Origin: Adiantum capillus-veneris
Taxonomy: Eukaryota; Streptophyta; Polypodiopsida; Polypodiales; Pteridaceae
Assembly (NCBI GenBank): GCA_014529385.2
Contig: CM043967.1
Span: 82,842,278 to 82,906,277 of the forward strand
Direction: 5' to 3'
DNA: 64,000 nt
A program made the translations under genes and the position numbers. The notes below the pieces were generated by a model. The model ran no database searches. It was given only the letters and a program-made list of their open reading frames with translations, and was not told where the DNA came from. Positions 34,020 to 46,179 of the stretch are shown piece by piece. How positions within the stretch are numbered: position 1 is the first letter of the stretch; every line of letters begins with the position of its first letter.

Positions 34020-36190
34020 ACTTAACAGTGTGTGTAGCTAATTTAACATAAATAATAAGACATAATTGAAATTTTTTTACATTTGAAAGAAAGCTGGCTC
34101 TAGAGAGAAGGAATGATAAGTACAAAAACAATCCAGTCTTAGAATTATCTTTGTACAATGTTTATATGAATAAATCCTCATTCCAGTATACATATATCAA
34201 AAGTACTTCCCTTTGCAGGTATATGTGTAATCATGTATGGACAACTGTTTAAAGCCAAAAAGACCTTCCAAGATAAGATAAAGTCCTTACCTACATCCAT
34301 CCAAACAAGACAACAGATATGTTAGCCTTGGATGTGTTTTACAGGTATCAAATGGACTATACCAATTGTTATCCATGTCCATCTTTAAAAGCTTTTTAAA
34401 AATAAATTTCAAGCCTAGTCCAAAGTATTTATATTCCAAAAAGAGTTCTAATGATCCAAAGTTTAAGGTATTTATTCTATTTAGAGGGCCGTTCCACCTT
34501 CTAATCCAAGTGAATCATCTCCTCATTTATATCATTTAACCCTCTGTTTGATGAAGCTCCATTTTCACTTACCATAAAGCAAAAGGAACCTAAAGAAAAT
34601 TTCCATTTAAGAATATCAAACAATTTTTTGATTATTTACAATAGATAAAGTTTATCCCCAATTAAGGTTTATGACATTCTCCTTCCTCAAGTTTGTATGT
34701 CACTTACCTCCTTACCTCTTGAGTAATCCAAGTAGCATAAACATGGTATCTAGCCAGGCCGGGTGCTCAAAAAAATAAAAGAAATAAATGTTTTAATGTG
34801 CTTTTTTCCAATTTCGTTCATATGAATGCTAAAACAGTATATCACTACCCCCAAAAAAACCAATAAACCACCAAGTCTAGCGGCAGTATGCAGGCGAGGG
34901 GACCCCACCCAAAATATTCCATTGAACAACTATTATCCAGAAAGTCAGTATGCAATTGGGTCAAAAACCCCCCATTTTTTGCCAGTAATTCATGCGATTA
35001 GTGAAAGAAAAACAACAAGTACCATTATCAAGTCAAAAAAACCAGTAAGCATTAGGTTAACAAAAATCCCTTTTTTCAAAAAAATTACAGTATGTTCTAG
35101 TATTTTTTCCAAAGAAATAACGGGTTATAACATCCAACAAATCAAGCAGCAGTACTCAATAATCTCCAACCCGTGGTCAATTTATGCAGAGCCACCAAAA
35201 GCAGTAGCAGGATCATATCCTAGCACATGTTTGCTAGCCCATACAACTATTACCATATACCATCAAACCTAGCCTACCCACATAGTGGGCCTTACCCGGC
35301 TAAGCAATAAGGGACAACAATCCATAGTAGTGCCACTATCTATTAAGAAAATCCATCCATACAGTGGTTCTTACCAGGCTAAGCGGCAGGTTATTCCACC
35401 CAATACTTTTTCCAACCATGTGTTTATGTACTGTCATCATTAGCGAGTAAAAAATAGTAAAGTATCGGGTATAAAACCCCTTTATCCCCTAGGAATTTTT
35501 TGAACATTATGTACCTGCAACTTGTTATGAACAATAAAATAAACAATTTTTGTAGACAAGCTAAAAAACCAGTAGCAAGATTATATTCATGCACCCAAAA
35601 AAACCCTTCAACTATTACCATATGATGTCAATCATAGCCGACCACCGTAGTGGGTCTTACTAGGCTAAGCGATGAGGAACAACACCCCTCAGTAATCTTT
35701 CTCACTATCAAACCAAGCTAACCACACAGTGGTCCATACCAACCATCCACATTTAATCATGTGTTGCTAAGTATAGCCAACCCAAACATTAACCTTTATC
35801 AAGATTTTTTCACGACAGTGCTTACCGTTTATATCAAGCAAAAAAAGACAGAAACCGGACCCTTAATGCTAAGCTTAGTGGCCAACCTGAGTTGGTTGTG
35901 TTGTAAGCTCCATGTTTGGTGCAACAGAGATAAAACACACAGTCCTCACACTTAATGCAAGTAGAACACACACAAAGCTAAATGAGGGGTAGAATGCGTC
36001 CTCACCTCTAGTTGCTTGCAGAGCGTATTGAATAGAACGAGCACCTCCTGAGGACTCGAGGATGAGTAGCCGCATGTGATGCAGTCTGGCACAGCATAGC
36101 CACCATAGCATAGTAAATGACGGCAGTAAGTAGTATTTTAGCCATGTTTGTTTGACCGCTAAGGGCTTTGTAACTATCATAACATTTTAA
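34020..36190. repeat. Low-copy repeat block, copy 1
   Basis: The start (34,020-34,170) and the end (about 35,880-36,150, through tcctcacctc) both recur at 36,510-36,650 and 37,240-37,480, so the block is duplicated, the second copy being shorter. Inside copy 1 a unit of about 365 bp repeats: 35,195-35,340 (gtagcaggatcatatcc to ggctaagcaataagggac) matches 35,560-35,705 (gtagcaagattatattc to ggctaagcgatgaggaac). A dispersed repeat shared with element C lies at 34,222-34,357. No coding content is recognised. Confidence 0.7.
34222..34357. repeat. Dispersed repeat copy 2
   Basis: The second copy of the block at 14,421-14,552, with the same TTTTACAGGTATC end, followed here by non-coding sequence. 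Confidence 0.85.
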
Positions 36191-36311
36191 GGGTTCTATC
36201 CCACAATGGATACCCATCTAGTAAAAAGGCGTGAAACTTTTCAAAGCGAGAGTGTCAAAAATCTACAGTTTATTATAGACTAATTTTATGCTGAAAAACT
36301 ACATGCAAGTA

Positions 36312-36313
<2 letters not shown>

Positions 36314-36399
<86 letters not shown>
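36314..36399. repeat. (GT)n microsatellite
   Basis: An uninterrupted GT run of about 86 bp between the two copies of the low-copy repeat block. Minus-strand His-Thr frames are its shadow. Confidence 0.97.
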
Positions 36400-36400
<1 letters not shown>

Positions 36401-36499
36401 TGTAAAGTCAAAATTAAAAGGTGGCAAAGCTCTGGGATGATGACACTTATAGTAGCACATTTGAGATAAAAGGAAATTTGAGAAGAGAGCACATCAAGT

Positions 36500-37480
36500 A
36501 CACCAAATATGTGTGTGTAGTTGTTTTACCATAAATAATATGACATAAATGAAGTTTTAAATTCAAAAGGCAGCTGGCTTTGGAAGAAATGAAATGATAA
36601 GTACAAAAACAATTCAGTCTTAGAATTATTTTGTAATCTATGTATTAACACGACATCGGTAGGCCCTTTACTGTATCAGATTACCATCGAGAAAGTTTTG
36701 CCAAGCAAGGTAACGCAGCAACAATCCCAATAGGACAACCCATTGCTAAAGTAGAGTAGTCACACAATCAAACTAGTTGTTGACAGAAATTTATCAAGCG
36801 GCCCAGCAGTTGGTAATCCATACTCGGATGATAGAAAAAGACTGTTTACAACCAGTAGCTTAAAAAAGCCACAGTATTAGTTAATCCATGTGGTATGTTG
36901 AAGCCCATTAGACCACCACGGTATGCTTAGTTACCCTCAGAAAATAGAGTCACGTTCAGCAGAGCGGCAAAAAAGAGCCTTCTTCCAAAAGGCCGATGTA
37001 AACCTCATGCCATTAGAAACCAGTAAATAAGAATAACACCTTTATCTTTTTCAGTACCCACTACTTACCACATCCACCATGACATAGCATGATTAGCTAT
37101 ATATGCTTCCAACCATGGAAGATCACAACAAGTTTTTAGAGCAAGAACATCATGCTTAATATAAAACACCCTCTAGAGCAGTTATTTCAAAGTAAACAAC
37201 GCTCCCCTTTTTCTTTAAAAAAACCACCTGCAAGGAAATACACATGGGCAAGGAGGCCGACCTGTGTGTCAGTTGTAGTGAGCTCCATGCTTCAATGTCA
37301 AACACAATGCAAATCTTTGTTGGCAAAGCAACAACCAAAAAAATCTAAGTGAGGGCCAGAGAAGCGCCCTCACCTCTTTATATAGAGGAGGGAAGTGGGC
37401 CGCCAGATCATAGTAATGATCAGAATCGACATGAGTGGAACGACGCCATTACGCGACAATGAGGCCGCCTATAGTTGCAG
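36500..37480. repeat. Low-copy repeat block, copy 2
   Basis: Bases 36,510-36,650 match 34,020-34,170, and 37,240-37,480 match about 35,880-36,150, including gctccatg...caaa and ccctcacctc words. The middle portion is shorter than in copy 1 and lacks the 365-bp internal repeat. No coding content is recognised. Confidence 0.65.
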
Positions 37481-37489
37481 AGAGAAGAC

Positions 37490-37643
37490 AAAGGAAGCTT
37501 AAGGCACACAACAGAGAGTGTATTACTTAGTGTGGATAGATAGCCTTAGAATGCATGGGGGGAGAAACCTCCTAAGAAGGGAAAAATTTTCCCAACCGTC
37601 CTAGTGTGTTCACACACATCACTACCACATGTATATGGTAACA
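37490..37643 (-). repeat. Copia LTR fragment
   Basis: On the minus strand the sequence starts TGTTACCATATAC at 37,643, immediately after a purine tract (plus 37,644-37,657, aaatccccccttgg) that follows the copia RNase H remnant. It runs to about 37,490, where homology cannot be followed. Confidence 0.6.
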
Positions 37644-37842
37644 AATCCCCCCTTGGAGTGATGTGGTGATTGAGGGCTAGCACAAAGAGTAAAGGAAGTT
37701 CCGTGCCTTGAGAACAGGATCAGTCCAGAAAAGGGAGAAAACCCAGATCTTTTCATAAAGCTTCGAACTTCTGACAAGACAATGCCTTTGTGAAAAGATC
37801 TGCAAGGTTGTCATGTGTTGGCACATAAGCCAAGCTGATCTC

Positions 37843-38030
37843 TCATGTTAAGAGCCTCTCCTTGACATAGTGGCAATGCACCTCAATGTGCTTTGTGCAA
37901 GCATGAAAAACTAGGTTCCTTGCAACTGCCAATGCGCTCTGGCTGTCAGTGTAGATGATGTTGATAATGCCTTGTCCAACACCCAAATCATCCATAAGGC
38001 GTCTGAGCCATACACACTCAACCATAGCTC
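37843..38030 (-). pseudogene. Ty1/copia RNase H remnant
   Basis: The open frame reads VWLRRLMDDLG, then IYTDSQSALAVARN and KHIEVHCHYVKERLL. These are the standard C-terminal words of copia RNase H (D.QSA..LA.N, KHI.V..H..RE). Only this end of the element remains. A degenerate gypsy gag on the same strand abuts it at about 38,040. Confidence 0.85.
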
Positions 38031-38039
38031 CTTCTAATC

Positions 38040-38648
38040 CCTTACTCCTTCATTAAGGGCTTAGCTCCTAGTAAAGCATCTTGCACTGTAGTAGGTTTCA
38101 TGGCATCTAATTGGTTCTCTTAAACCTTGACAGAAACGGGCTACCTATTGCTCTATGGTCATCGGTGGAGCATAACACCTAAGCCTTACAAACTTTGACT
38201 AGTACTCTTCCAAGGATAAGTTTTATTGTTTCAAGCTAAAGAACTCATTCATCTTTAATGCTTCATGGGCAGGAGGTAAGTATATTTCCTTCACTGCTTG
38301 TTTAATCTCCCTCCAACTTTGGGAGTTCTACAATACTCTCATGTCTCGGCAATGTTGTTTCCACCATAAGTTTGTTTCATCGGAGAGGTGAAACATCCCT
38401 TAGCATTTCTTGGTTTGCAGGTGTGCGGTCTTTGTAGCCAAGAAGTAATAATCCATAGCTTTGATCCATACTTTCGCGTCCTTCTCAATATCAGCACCCT
38501 CTCCTTTAAAAGAAGGTGGTTGTATTTGCTTGAGAAATAACTTCTTCTCTTGAATCTCCATATAGATAGCATCATTTTGAGGGTTTTCCATTATAGGAGT
38601 GATCTGAGGGTTCTCTTGAGTGTACGGTATATTAATGTTGATATTCAT
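38040..38648 (-). pseudogene. Ty3/gypsy gag fragment
   Basis: Two frames carry the domain: PPSFKGEGADIEKDAKVWIK and AMDYYFLATKTAHLQTK (38,400-38,648), then AKGCFTSPMKQTYGG. The downstream part (38,040-38,330) reads as a decayed FFSLKQ...EEY..KFVRLRCYAPPM, typical of retrotrans_gag. Its N-terminus is near the minus-strand ATG at 38,648 (MNININIPYTQENPQITPIM). The upstream leader leads to a PBS and LTR at 39,102-39,115. Confidence 0.75.
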
Positions 38649-38689
38649 AATAACTTAAAACACTGAGGTATATTCCTAAACTTAGACTT

Positions 38690-38860
38690 ATCCAGTCCAC
38701 TAAAAGTTCAACCACATAACTTTACCAATCATTACTTATTCAGTCTATTAAAACTTAACAATATGACTTAACCAGTCATAGCTTTTGACAATCACATGAC
38801 TTAACCAGTCACCACTTATTCAATCTACTAAGACTCAATCAAATGACTTAAACAATCAAA
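38690..38860. repeat. Degenerate tandem words in a gypsy leader
   Basis: Variants of atgacttaaccagtcac and ttattcagtctattaaaact recur several times at irregular 50-70-bp spacing between gag and PBS, suggesting an old local tandem array in the 5' leader. Confidence 0.6.
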
Positions 38861-39101
38861 CAATTATTTGGAAGCAAAACATTACTATTCATAAATTTAT
38901 CAAAAAGTCATATAGGGGTCTATAAAAGATATAGGGGTTTATAAAAGATCTTTCCATGAGAAAACATAGTAGAGGTTTCAACCATAACTATGGTACACAT
39001 CAATCGGCATAATTTAATATCTCTGTGAGTTGGGTAATGGGTATAGAAAACAATACACACGATGAAGCTTGGGGTAACCAATAAAACCCTTTAACCTAAA
39101 T

Positions 39102-39112
39102 CTCTAATACCA
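39102..39112 (-). other. Primer-binding site
   Basis: The plus strand reads ctctaatacca, complementary to TGGTATTAGAG, a one-mismatch form of the initiator-tRNA-Met primer site. It is separated by AC from the LTR edge at 39,115, the same two-base spacer as in the intact copia element at 49,280-49,295. Confidence 0.75.
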
Positions 39113-39114
39113 AC

Positions 39115-41220
39115 TGTGAGATCCTTAACCTCGAAGATTAGGGTGACTTGATAATTGACCTTCTTTTATTCTCAAGTTCCATTGACGACACCCTACTCTG
39201 TTTCCATGACGTAGAGATACGAGCAACAGAAGACAGGAAGTCCTCTATCCATCATGTTCGTGGTTATAAGAGTCATAACCACAGGCCAGGTTGATAAATC
39301 AAGGATTCTAATGAAAGTTATTTCCTAACATAAAGATGAAATCCCATTGAAATATTTAGAATCTATAAAAAATACATTTTTTCACATTTAAGAGGCACGG
39401 CTGGCATCCATAAACTTAAATATAATATGAGACTTAGTTAAACTAACTAGAAATCTAGTGAAAAATACCTGACTAATCGGGTCCATCCGTCCGTAGACAT
39501 AGATCCGTTAGGATACTAGTCTCCCACTTTCCACACCGCACTCATCGGTTCTTCTTATTTTCTAATTACTACCACGTGTTTTACATATACAAACAGTGTT
39601 CTCTTGTTAATTCCAGACAGAGGTTTTTTCATCCAACCCTTCAAACATCACCAAAATAACTCTTTCTCAAGCATGATCTAATGAAGACAATTCTATAATT
39701 TAACAGAAATGCATCTTTCAATTATGTTTAGGAGTTATTGCTACCCGCAGACTTTCTCTGTCTAACGCAAAGCCTTTGCAAAGGATTTACTTATTTGCTA
39801 ACCACAAAATGCATAAACTTTTCTAGTCACTAATTGCAAGGGAGCATCTCTCTAACCGCAAGGCATTCTGCTAATCACAAGGCATCTTGCTAATCACAAG
39901 AGACAAAAAGAGAGCTGATAACCTCAGCTTATTCTTTGCTAACCGACAAAATCACCTCGCTAACCGCGAGTTCCATTTGGAAACAAGATATTCTTTTAGC
40001 AATTGTTTTCTTTAAGTTATTTCTCAAACATGATTAACTAACTTCTAATATCAAACAAAGACCATTTATCAAACAATAACCATTAATCAAACAATTTTTT
40101 CACTACTCTACAAAATCATATGCTTGTTTCTTGTGATATAATCACATATCTTGGACACTTTAAGAGAATTCCTAAGCTTAACTTACCGATCATCATATAT
40201 AACGATGCAAAATTATAAATTCATCTTATCGAATTAGCAACGCATTTGATTACCTCACGTGTTTGAAGTTGGACTAGACAGCTTCGACTTCTTCCACAGT
40301 CGATACCTACGCTTGAGCTACGTTCGGAGTAGTTGATGCCTTCTTTTGCACATTTCTTGGAGGTGGAGTGGCATAAGCATCCTTCGAGCTTCGAGTCACT
40401 CGCTTCGGGGCCATCATATCACAAAAGATAAGGGGGGAAGAGAGAAAGAGAACTCAAGAATTTGAGGGTAGCACGTCGATGGTAGAGAAGAAGTTGGAGA
40501 TGGAGATGGATTGAGGATAAGAGATTGAGAAATGGAAGATAACTCAGAGAGCTTTCGCTTTTGAGAACTTCTGTGTGTGTGCTTAAAGTGAAGGGAGAGG
40601 GGTCTTTATATAGGCTCTCCAAGGGCCAAAAGCACAAGCTAAGAATAGTGAAAAGCAGAGAGATAAGTTCGTGCATGTTTGTGGATTTTTTCTTTTTACG
40701 AAAACAGGGGGGCGATTTTGAGTTTCTAATTTTAGGAGAAGTTTGGCTTCCAAGAAAAGAAGCTCTAAACTTGACTCGCTTCTCTTTCTTTTCTAAAAAT
40801 ACTCTTTCTTTCCCAAAAGTACTCCTTCTCTTCTAAAAATACTCCTCCTTTCTTAAAATTACTCTCTTTGCTGAAATTACTCCTTCTTTCTTAAGGGTCA
40901 ACCCTTATCTTTAGGTACATTTTTGAGGCTTAAGTTTCCCATATCAACCTATTGTTTCCAAAGTGAATAAGGGTCATAATTAATAGTTATAGAGTTTGAT
41001 TTACAATCCGATCATTCTGCGGGAACGCTCTATGACTTAACAAAATGCAAATCTTAAACATTTTTACAGAGTAAATGAAATAGTCTTTATTGAAAAATGT
41101 TGGGTACCTTATAGTGCGCGCATCAGCCAAAGAGGGACCCCTCTTTGACTAATCTTTGTACCCTTGTAGACAGCCCCCTTTTTCCATTTAAACAATTTTT
41201 ATGACCCCTAGGACACAAGA
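39115..41220 (-). repeat. Long gypsy LTR (about 2 kb)
   Basis: The inner edge is TGTGAGATCC at 39,115 next to the PBS. A minus-strand TATA box (tatataaa, plus 40,605-40,612) with a purine/pyrimidine-rich downstream region supports a U3-R-U5 order. Short repeats of ttgctaatcacaag words lie at 39,780-39,990. The outer end near tgacccctaggacacaagaca (about 41,220) is a guess, because no second LTR is in the window. Confidence 0.6.
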
Positions 41221-42210
41221 CATTCACTAAAATTCATTAATTTCAAGTGTTCATCCATCCCAATCACCCTTTCCCCCTTGAAAGTTGCATCAGTTACATT
41301 ACATTCAATTTACAAAGCAAAAAGTGTGCATCTTAATAAATGAAAATTCATAGTTTACCGCACTTTAAAAACTTAGAAACATAATTGAACAAGATGTGTA
41401 AGATAGAAAGGAAATTGCATATATTTCTCTTTTTTTTAAATCCAAACTCACATTGTGTGAGTGAATATATAAAGAACAAAGAAATACAATTAGAACTCCA
41501 AACACAGACTGTGCCATGGAGCACCACCATAACCAAAAAAGGTTCAAAAAGTCTAGGGTTTTACAGGGATCCCTAAACCCAATACATAGCAATAAAATAC
41601 CAAAGAGAACATACAGTTTGAGGTGGGAGGGAAAGAGAAGGGGGGGGAGATTTTTTGGTGTTGCAATGGAAATAGGAGAAGTTGAATGACCCTTTCTTGG
41701 TGTGGCAATGGGAGGTGGAAGGCGAAAGAAGAGTGAGGAGCTTCCTTGGTGTTGCAATGGAAGTAGTTGTAGAGACAGTGTGTTGGAGTAGAGGGTGAAT
41801 GTGATGGTTGCAGCAAAGAAGGGCTTGGAAAATGAGTTCTAAAGAGAATATTTTACTTTCATGTATGGGATAAGTTTGGGAGGGATTTGGAGAGTAGAAA
41901 ATGATGTTTTTTATTTGAAAAAAATCAATTTTTTGTTTTTGGGTGCGCGTTTTTTACTTTTGGAGGTCAAAAAAATGATTTTTTGACCATAAAATAGGTT
42001 GGGAGGGTTTTAAGTAGATTAAATTTAAATTTTAAGGGGGAAAAATCAAAATTTTGATATTGTCTAAAAACCCGACCAAAAACGAGAAAAACATGGAGGT
42101 TCCAAGTTATCCCCCCCTTCCCCCCCCCCCGTTCTCACTAGGTAAAAGGCCATTCAGATCTATGTGGGAAGACTCTTTATATATTTAATTCATTCATGGC
42201 ATTAGCTTTG
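41221..42210. other. Unassigned AT-rich interval with C-run
   Basis: No gene is recognised. The words caatggaaatagg / gcaatgggaggtgg / gcaatggaagtag recur near 41,660, 41,705 and 41,755 as a weak local repeat. A run of C (42,111-42,130) lies near the end. Overlapping minus-strand frames at 41,365-41,816 are low-complexity Pro/His/Leu shadows. Confidence 0.4.
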
Positions 42211-43160
42211 GATTCTCATACATGGGAAGTCTTGAACAACTAGATAAGCAGCCTCACTTGAATCTAAATGATGCATTGAAATATATACAAGAAGAGAAGA
42301 AGTCGAAGGAAATTTAGGGAACACAAGTCAAAAGTTTTCAGTTTCAGGGAGATATCACTAATTGGAGAGATTTGCAGGTACAATGTGGATTTCTTTATGT
42401 TTTTGAGAGGGGATGTGAGCAAGACATCTTGGTGGTGTTTTTTACGTGTGAAGGAGAGTTCAACTTGTTATTTTCAAGCCCTGAATTAGATCAGTTTGAT
42501 AAAGAACCAGATCAGTTTTGGTGTTTCCTGCATCAAAACTTTCAGGATAATCAATCTTTTTGGCATATTGAGTCTAATTCAGGCTTTGAAGTGTTTCATT
42601 TTATCTTGAATATTTCTTCAATCTTTTTTAGGAACCTGAATGTGAACTTGAACCTAAACCTGCTACTGAATTTGAATATGTACTTGAATATGAAAATGGG
42701 CCTAAAGACTTGAAATCATTTGAAGAAGAGGAGATTTTGCTACGTTGTATAAGGTATCTCAATTCAGGAGATGTAGAGAAAATGAAAACTGAGATGATGG
42801 AGTGCATGAAGGGAGTTTGGGATCAAATTAAAATGAGAATGTATGATGTGGTCAATAAGTCATACTAGGATTTTGCAGAGGAAGAAGCAAAGGAGGAGAA
42901 TTTTCTATTGCAAAGGCAATATGATGAATGAAAGCAGCATTATGAGCAATTGTAGAAGCAATTGGACCAACAAAAACATCACCGATTTGAACGATTGCAT
43001 GCTCAAAATGATACTAAATTGTTGGATAAAATTGACACTGAAGTTCAGATACTGTCAACTAAAGATGCGGTTAGAGTTATAATTGCACATGAAGGGGCAG
43101 ATGATGCACGTGGAAAATAGCAACTTCAAGATCCAGTACTAATTATTATTGAGGATATAC
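42211..43160 (+). pseudogene. Unrecognised retroelement-like ORF pieces
   Basis: Plus-strand pieces include MGSLEQLDKQPHLNLNDALK (from about 42,220) and an acidic stretch EPECELEPKPATEFEYVLEY (about 42,631-42,690) leading to EEEEILLRCIRYLNSGDVEK. Between them lies ttcttcaatcttttttag, which looks like a 3' splice site, with a possible donor gcaggtac at 42,374-42,381. The later piece is Lys/Glu/Gln-rich. A gag-like origin is possible but not shown. Confidence 0.35.
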
Positions 43161-43769
43161 TCAATAATTGAGGTTACAATGGAAGGTACTAAAGCTAAAG
43201 TGGATGCAAAAATTGGTGGAGATGGTAAGATAGTTGTACTTGAAGGAGAAGATGAAAAGGAGCAAGAGATTGAAGCAGAAGATCATTTGGATTTTAATGT
43301 TTCTAATCAAGGGATATTGGGTCCTCACAATGTTTGTAAAACATTGCCCATCGGGTGTGCCAGGTGTTAGTGCCGACATGTCAGTAATTATCTTTTACTT
43401 ACTTTTTGATAATAACTAAGGTTGAAGCTTTGAGCCTTAAGGGCATATTTACATAAGTGCCTAAGTAATTGTATTTGCCCGAGTAGGCGTATGGAAAGAG
43501 AGCTAGCAGTTTTTGATGTAACCAATGGGTAGTTTGTTGTTGGATTTCATGTAGTCGTACTGTTATTTTGGGTCTGTAATTTGATGATGATGATGATGAA
43601 TACACAGTGAAGCAGTACCTTCTTTCTCTCAATCATTGTGTCTATTGTTCATATGCTTTGTAGTTCTATGACTTAATGTGCAATCTCCTGTAGTCGTTTT
43701 TCTTTATATTGCATGTTTCTTGTACTAAATATCTATTAGGGTTGTGAGCCCCTAACACAAGGCTGCAAG
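43161..43769. other. Unassigned interval
   Basis: No gene is recognised. Acidic open pieces to 43,370 lack motifs. The segment 43,400-43,650 is AT-rich with a short (GATGAT)n run near 43,583 and resembles a 3' untranslated region or old LTR. Confidence 0.35.
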
Positions 43770-44287
43770 AAGAGCTATCCAAGTTTACCTAGAGATTACT
43801 TGGGTGCCATGTGCAGCGCATACTCTTAATTTTCTTTTAAAATATATTGTAAGATGGCTTACATAAAAAAAACTCTATTGGGTGTAAACCATGTGGTGAA
43901 ATTTATCATAGAGCATCTATTTTTGTATGCTCTTTCTTGAATAAAGTCACCCAATAAAAGTTTACAAATATTTTGTGAGACAAAGTTATCTACCACATAC
44001 TATGTTCTTGCCAACTTGCAAGAAGTGAAGCTTGCATTGATTGAAACTATAGATAATACACGATAGGGTGCATGGCTCAATAAGTATCCTAGCTATCATG
44101 ATGTAGCTACAAGATGTACACAGATTGTCAATTCGCTAGTTTTGTGGCACAATGTAGAGAGGATTGTCACTTTTCCAAAACCATTTGTAGATATTTTGCA
44201 AACTATTGACAAAGACTCTTCTATCTTTGGACGAATTTATTGGTATATGTTAAAGGCCTTAGGAAAACTAAGAGAGCATGTTGGCTT
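43770..44287 (+). pseudogene. hAT transposase 1, N-terminal part (split by copia insertion)
   Basis: ITWVPCAAHTLNFLLKYI (about 43,789-43,845) is the conserved hAT block with PCAAH.LN. After frameshifts VLANLQEVKLALIETID and TRCTQIVNSLVLWHNVERIV (about 44,110-44,170) follow, then PFVDILQTIDKDSSIFGRIY, typical of hAT cores. The frame is cut at 44,287 by a copia LTR and resumes at 49,571. hAT transposases cut and paste DNA with 8-bp target duplications. No terminal inverted repeats were located. Confidence 0.75.
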
Positions 44288-44503
44288 TGACGTGTGCAAG
44301 CAGGAGCATGTGTGTCTATGCAGCAATGGCAAAGAGACAAGAAGAGAGGAGACACAGGTTGTGGTGGACTCCAAACACAATAGTGTTTTTAGGGTTATGA
44401 GTCCTTATTGTTTTATGTAGAATGAATGGTCAGTGTTAGTTCCCAATTAGTCTATGGCCGCCCAATCGTTAGGCATGGCACATTGGGCTTTACCACCCCA
44501 ACA
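44288..44503 (-). repeat. Copia 3' LTR (216 bp)
   Basis: On the minus strand it runs TGTTGGGGTGGTAAAG ... CA. It matches the 5' LTR at 49,295-49,570 along its length, except that gcatgtgtgtctatgcagc here stands where the partner has a 77-bp GT tract. A purine tract (plus 44,504-44,516) adjoins it. Confidence 0.92.
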
Positions 44504-44669
44504 ACCTCTCACTTAGGACAATGTGCCTTTAAGATGGGGTGACAATGTATATATACATACAATACAGGTAGCCCATGAGTGCCCGACAATGTGCAAATCG
44601 CTCTGAAGGTAAGCCCTTTGTTAGAAGATCAACAAGATTCTCACTTATGTGAATCTAGGCAAGTTGTAA

Positions 44670-45275
44670 TTACTTGTCCTCAAGCACGTCACGAATGAAG
44701 TGATACTTCACATCCACATGCTTTATCTTTGCATGAAACATTGGATTACTTGCAAATTGTATAGCACTTTGGCTATCACAATGTAACATAGGCATCTCAA
44801 CATTGATTCCCAAGTCTCCCACTAGTTGACCAAGCCATATAGCTAGCTTCCTTGCAAGCTTTTGAAGCTGCAACGTATTCAGCCTCAGTGGTAGACAAGG
44901 TAATGCAATCTTGCAAACGTGATCTCCATGAAACTGCAACTCCAGTGAATTTGAAAACATACCCTAAAGTGGACCTTCTCTTTTCCATGTCTCCTACATA
45001 ATCTTTTGTCCAGAGAAAATGCACATGTCTTTTGTACCATTCAAATATTGCATAACCCCTTTCACTACCTCCCAATGTTTCTTGCTTGGATTTGACATAT
45101 ATCTACTAACAACTCCCATTGCAAAAGCAATATCAGGATGTGTAGCAATGATAGCATACATCAAACTCCCAACTGCACATGAATAAGGCACTATGGCCAT
45201 TTCAGCATTTTCCTCTTCAAAATTAGGACAATCATTTTTAGAAAGTTTCACATATAGAGGTAATGGAGTACTCAA
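44670..45275 (-). pseudogene. Copia RNase H
   Basis: Three overlapping pieces give YSCAVGSLMYAIIATHPDIA (45,150-45,210), GVAVSWRSRLQDCITLSTTE followed by AEYVAASKACKEASYMAW, and HCDSQSAIQFASNPMFHAK with KHVDVKYHFIRD. The catalytic Asp in DSQSA and the Glu in TEAEY are kept. Frameshifts separate the pieces near 44,860 and 45,010. It follows RT on the minus strand and ends 170 bp before the 3' LTR. Confidence 0.88.
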
Positions 45276-45950
45276 TGCCTTCCCCCTGTCCGTATTGAAA
45301 TGCTAGAGCACTTTAGCAATGTACTCATATTGAGACAAATCGACCAATTTCTTACATATGTCTTGTTTGATGCGCATGCCAAGGATACGGATTGCTTAGT
45401 TCTCATGTAACTCTGACTTCAAGGCTAAAATCTCATCCCTACATTTATCTTCAATTAATATCATCCACATAAAGGACCAAAATCAGCAAACTACCATCTT
45501 TAGCTTTCTTAGTGTAAAGGTAGTGGTCCATATCGCTATGTTTGTAGCTTTGAGAGAGCATGAACGAGTAGAATTTACGATACCACTCCCTTGAGGACTG
45601 TTTTAGACCATAAATAGTCTTTTCTAACTGACACAAGGAGTCTTCATTTTCCTTCTAAACAAAACCTTCTGGTTGCTTCATATACACTTCTTCTTAAAGA
45701 TCACCATGCAAGAACAATATCTTGACATCCATTTGGTCAAGTTCCATGTCTTCTTTAGCAACCAACACAAGTACACACCGCATAGTAGTCATCTTGACAA
45801 GAGAAAATATCTCATCAAAGTCAATACCCTGTTGTTGCTTAAATCCTTTAACAACGAGTTGTGCCTTGTACTTGGGTTTATTATCATGAGGTGTAACTTT
45901 TTGCTTATACACCCGTTTGCATGGTAATGCCTTTTTACCTTCAGGCAACT
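45276..45950 (-). pseudogene. Copia reverse transcriptase
   Basis: KYKAQLVVKGFKQQQGIDFD and EIFSLVKMTTMRCVLVLVA (45,694-45,948) are the copia RT start. QMDVKILFLHGDL holds the first catalytic Asp, with K for the usual T/N after it. IYGLKQSSREWYRKF and LLILVLYVDDIN (45,451-45,636) supply the YVDD active site, intact. A stop and a frameshift near 45,650-45,700 separate the two parts. Confidence 0.9.
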
Positions 45951-46179
45951 AAACCAGCTTCCAAGTTTGATTCTTATGGATAGAATCAATTTTATTGCAT
46001 AGCTTTCTCCCACTTTGCCTTGTCATCCATTGACATGGCTTCCTTATATCAAGAAGGCTCTCCACAATCTTTCAAGATAATGTAGTCCAATGAGGGACTA
46101 AACCGATCAGGAGGCCTTGAAACTCTTGTAGACCTTCTAATAACTAGTTGAGCATGTTCTCCCTGAGCAACATCTTGTA

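Noticed and set aside
40419-40836. Overlapping frames near 40,419-40,836
   Set aside because: They lie in the long LTR around its TATA box, are Leu/Ser-rich on one strand and Lys-rich on the other, and show no motif.
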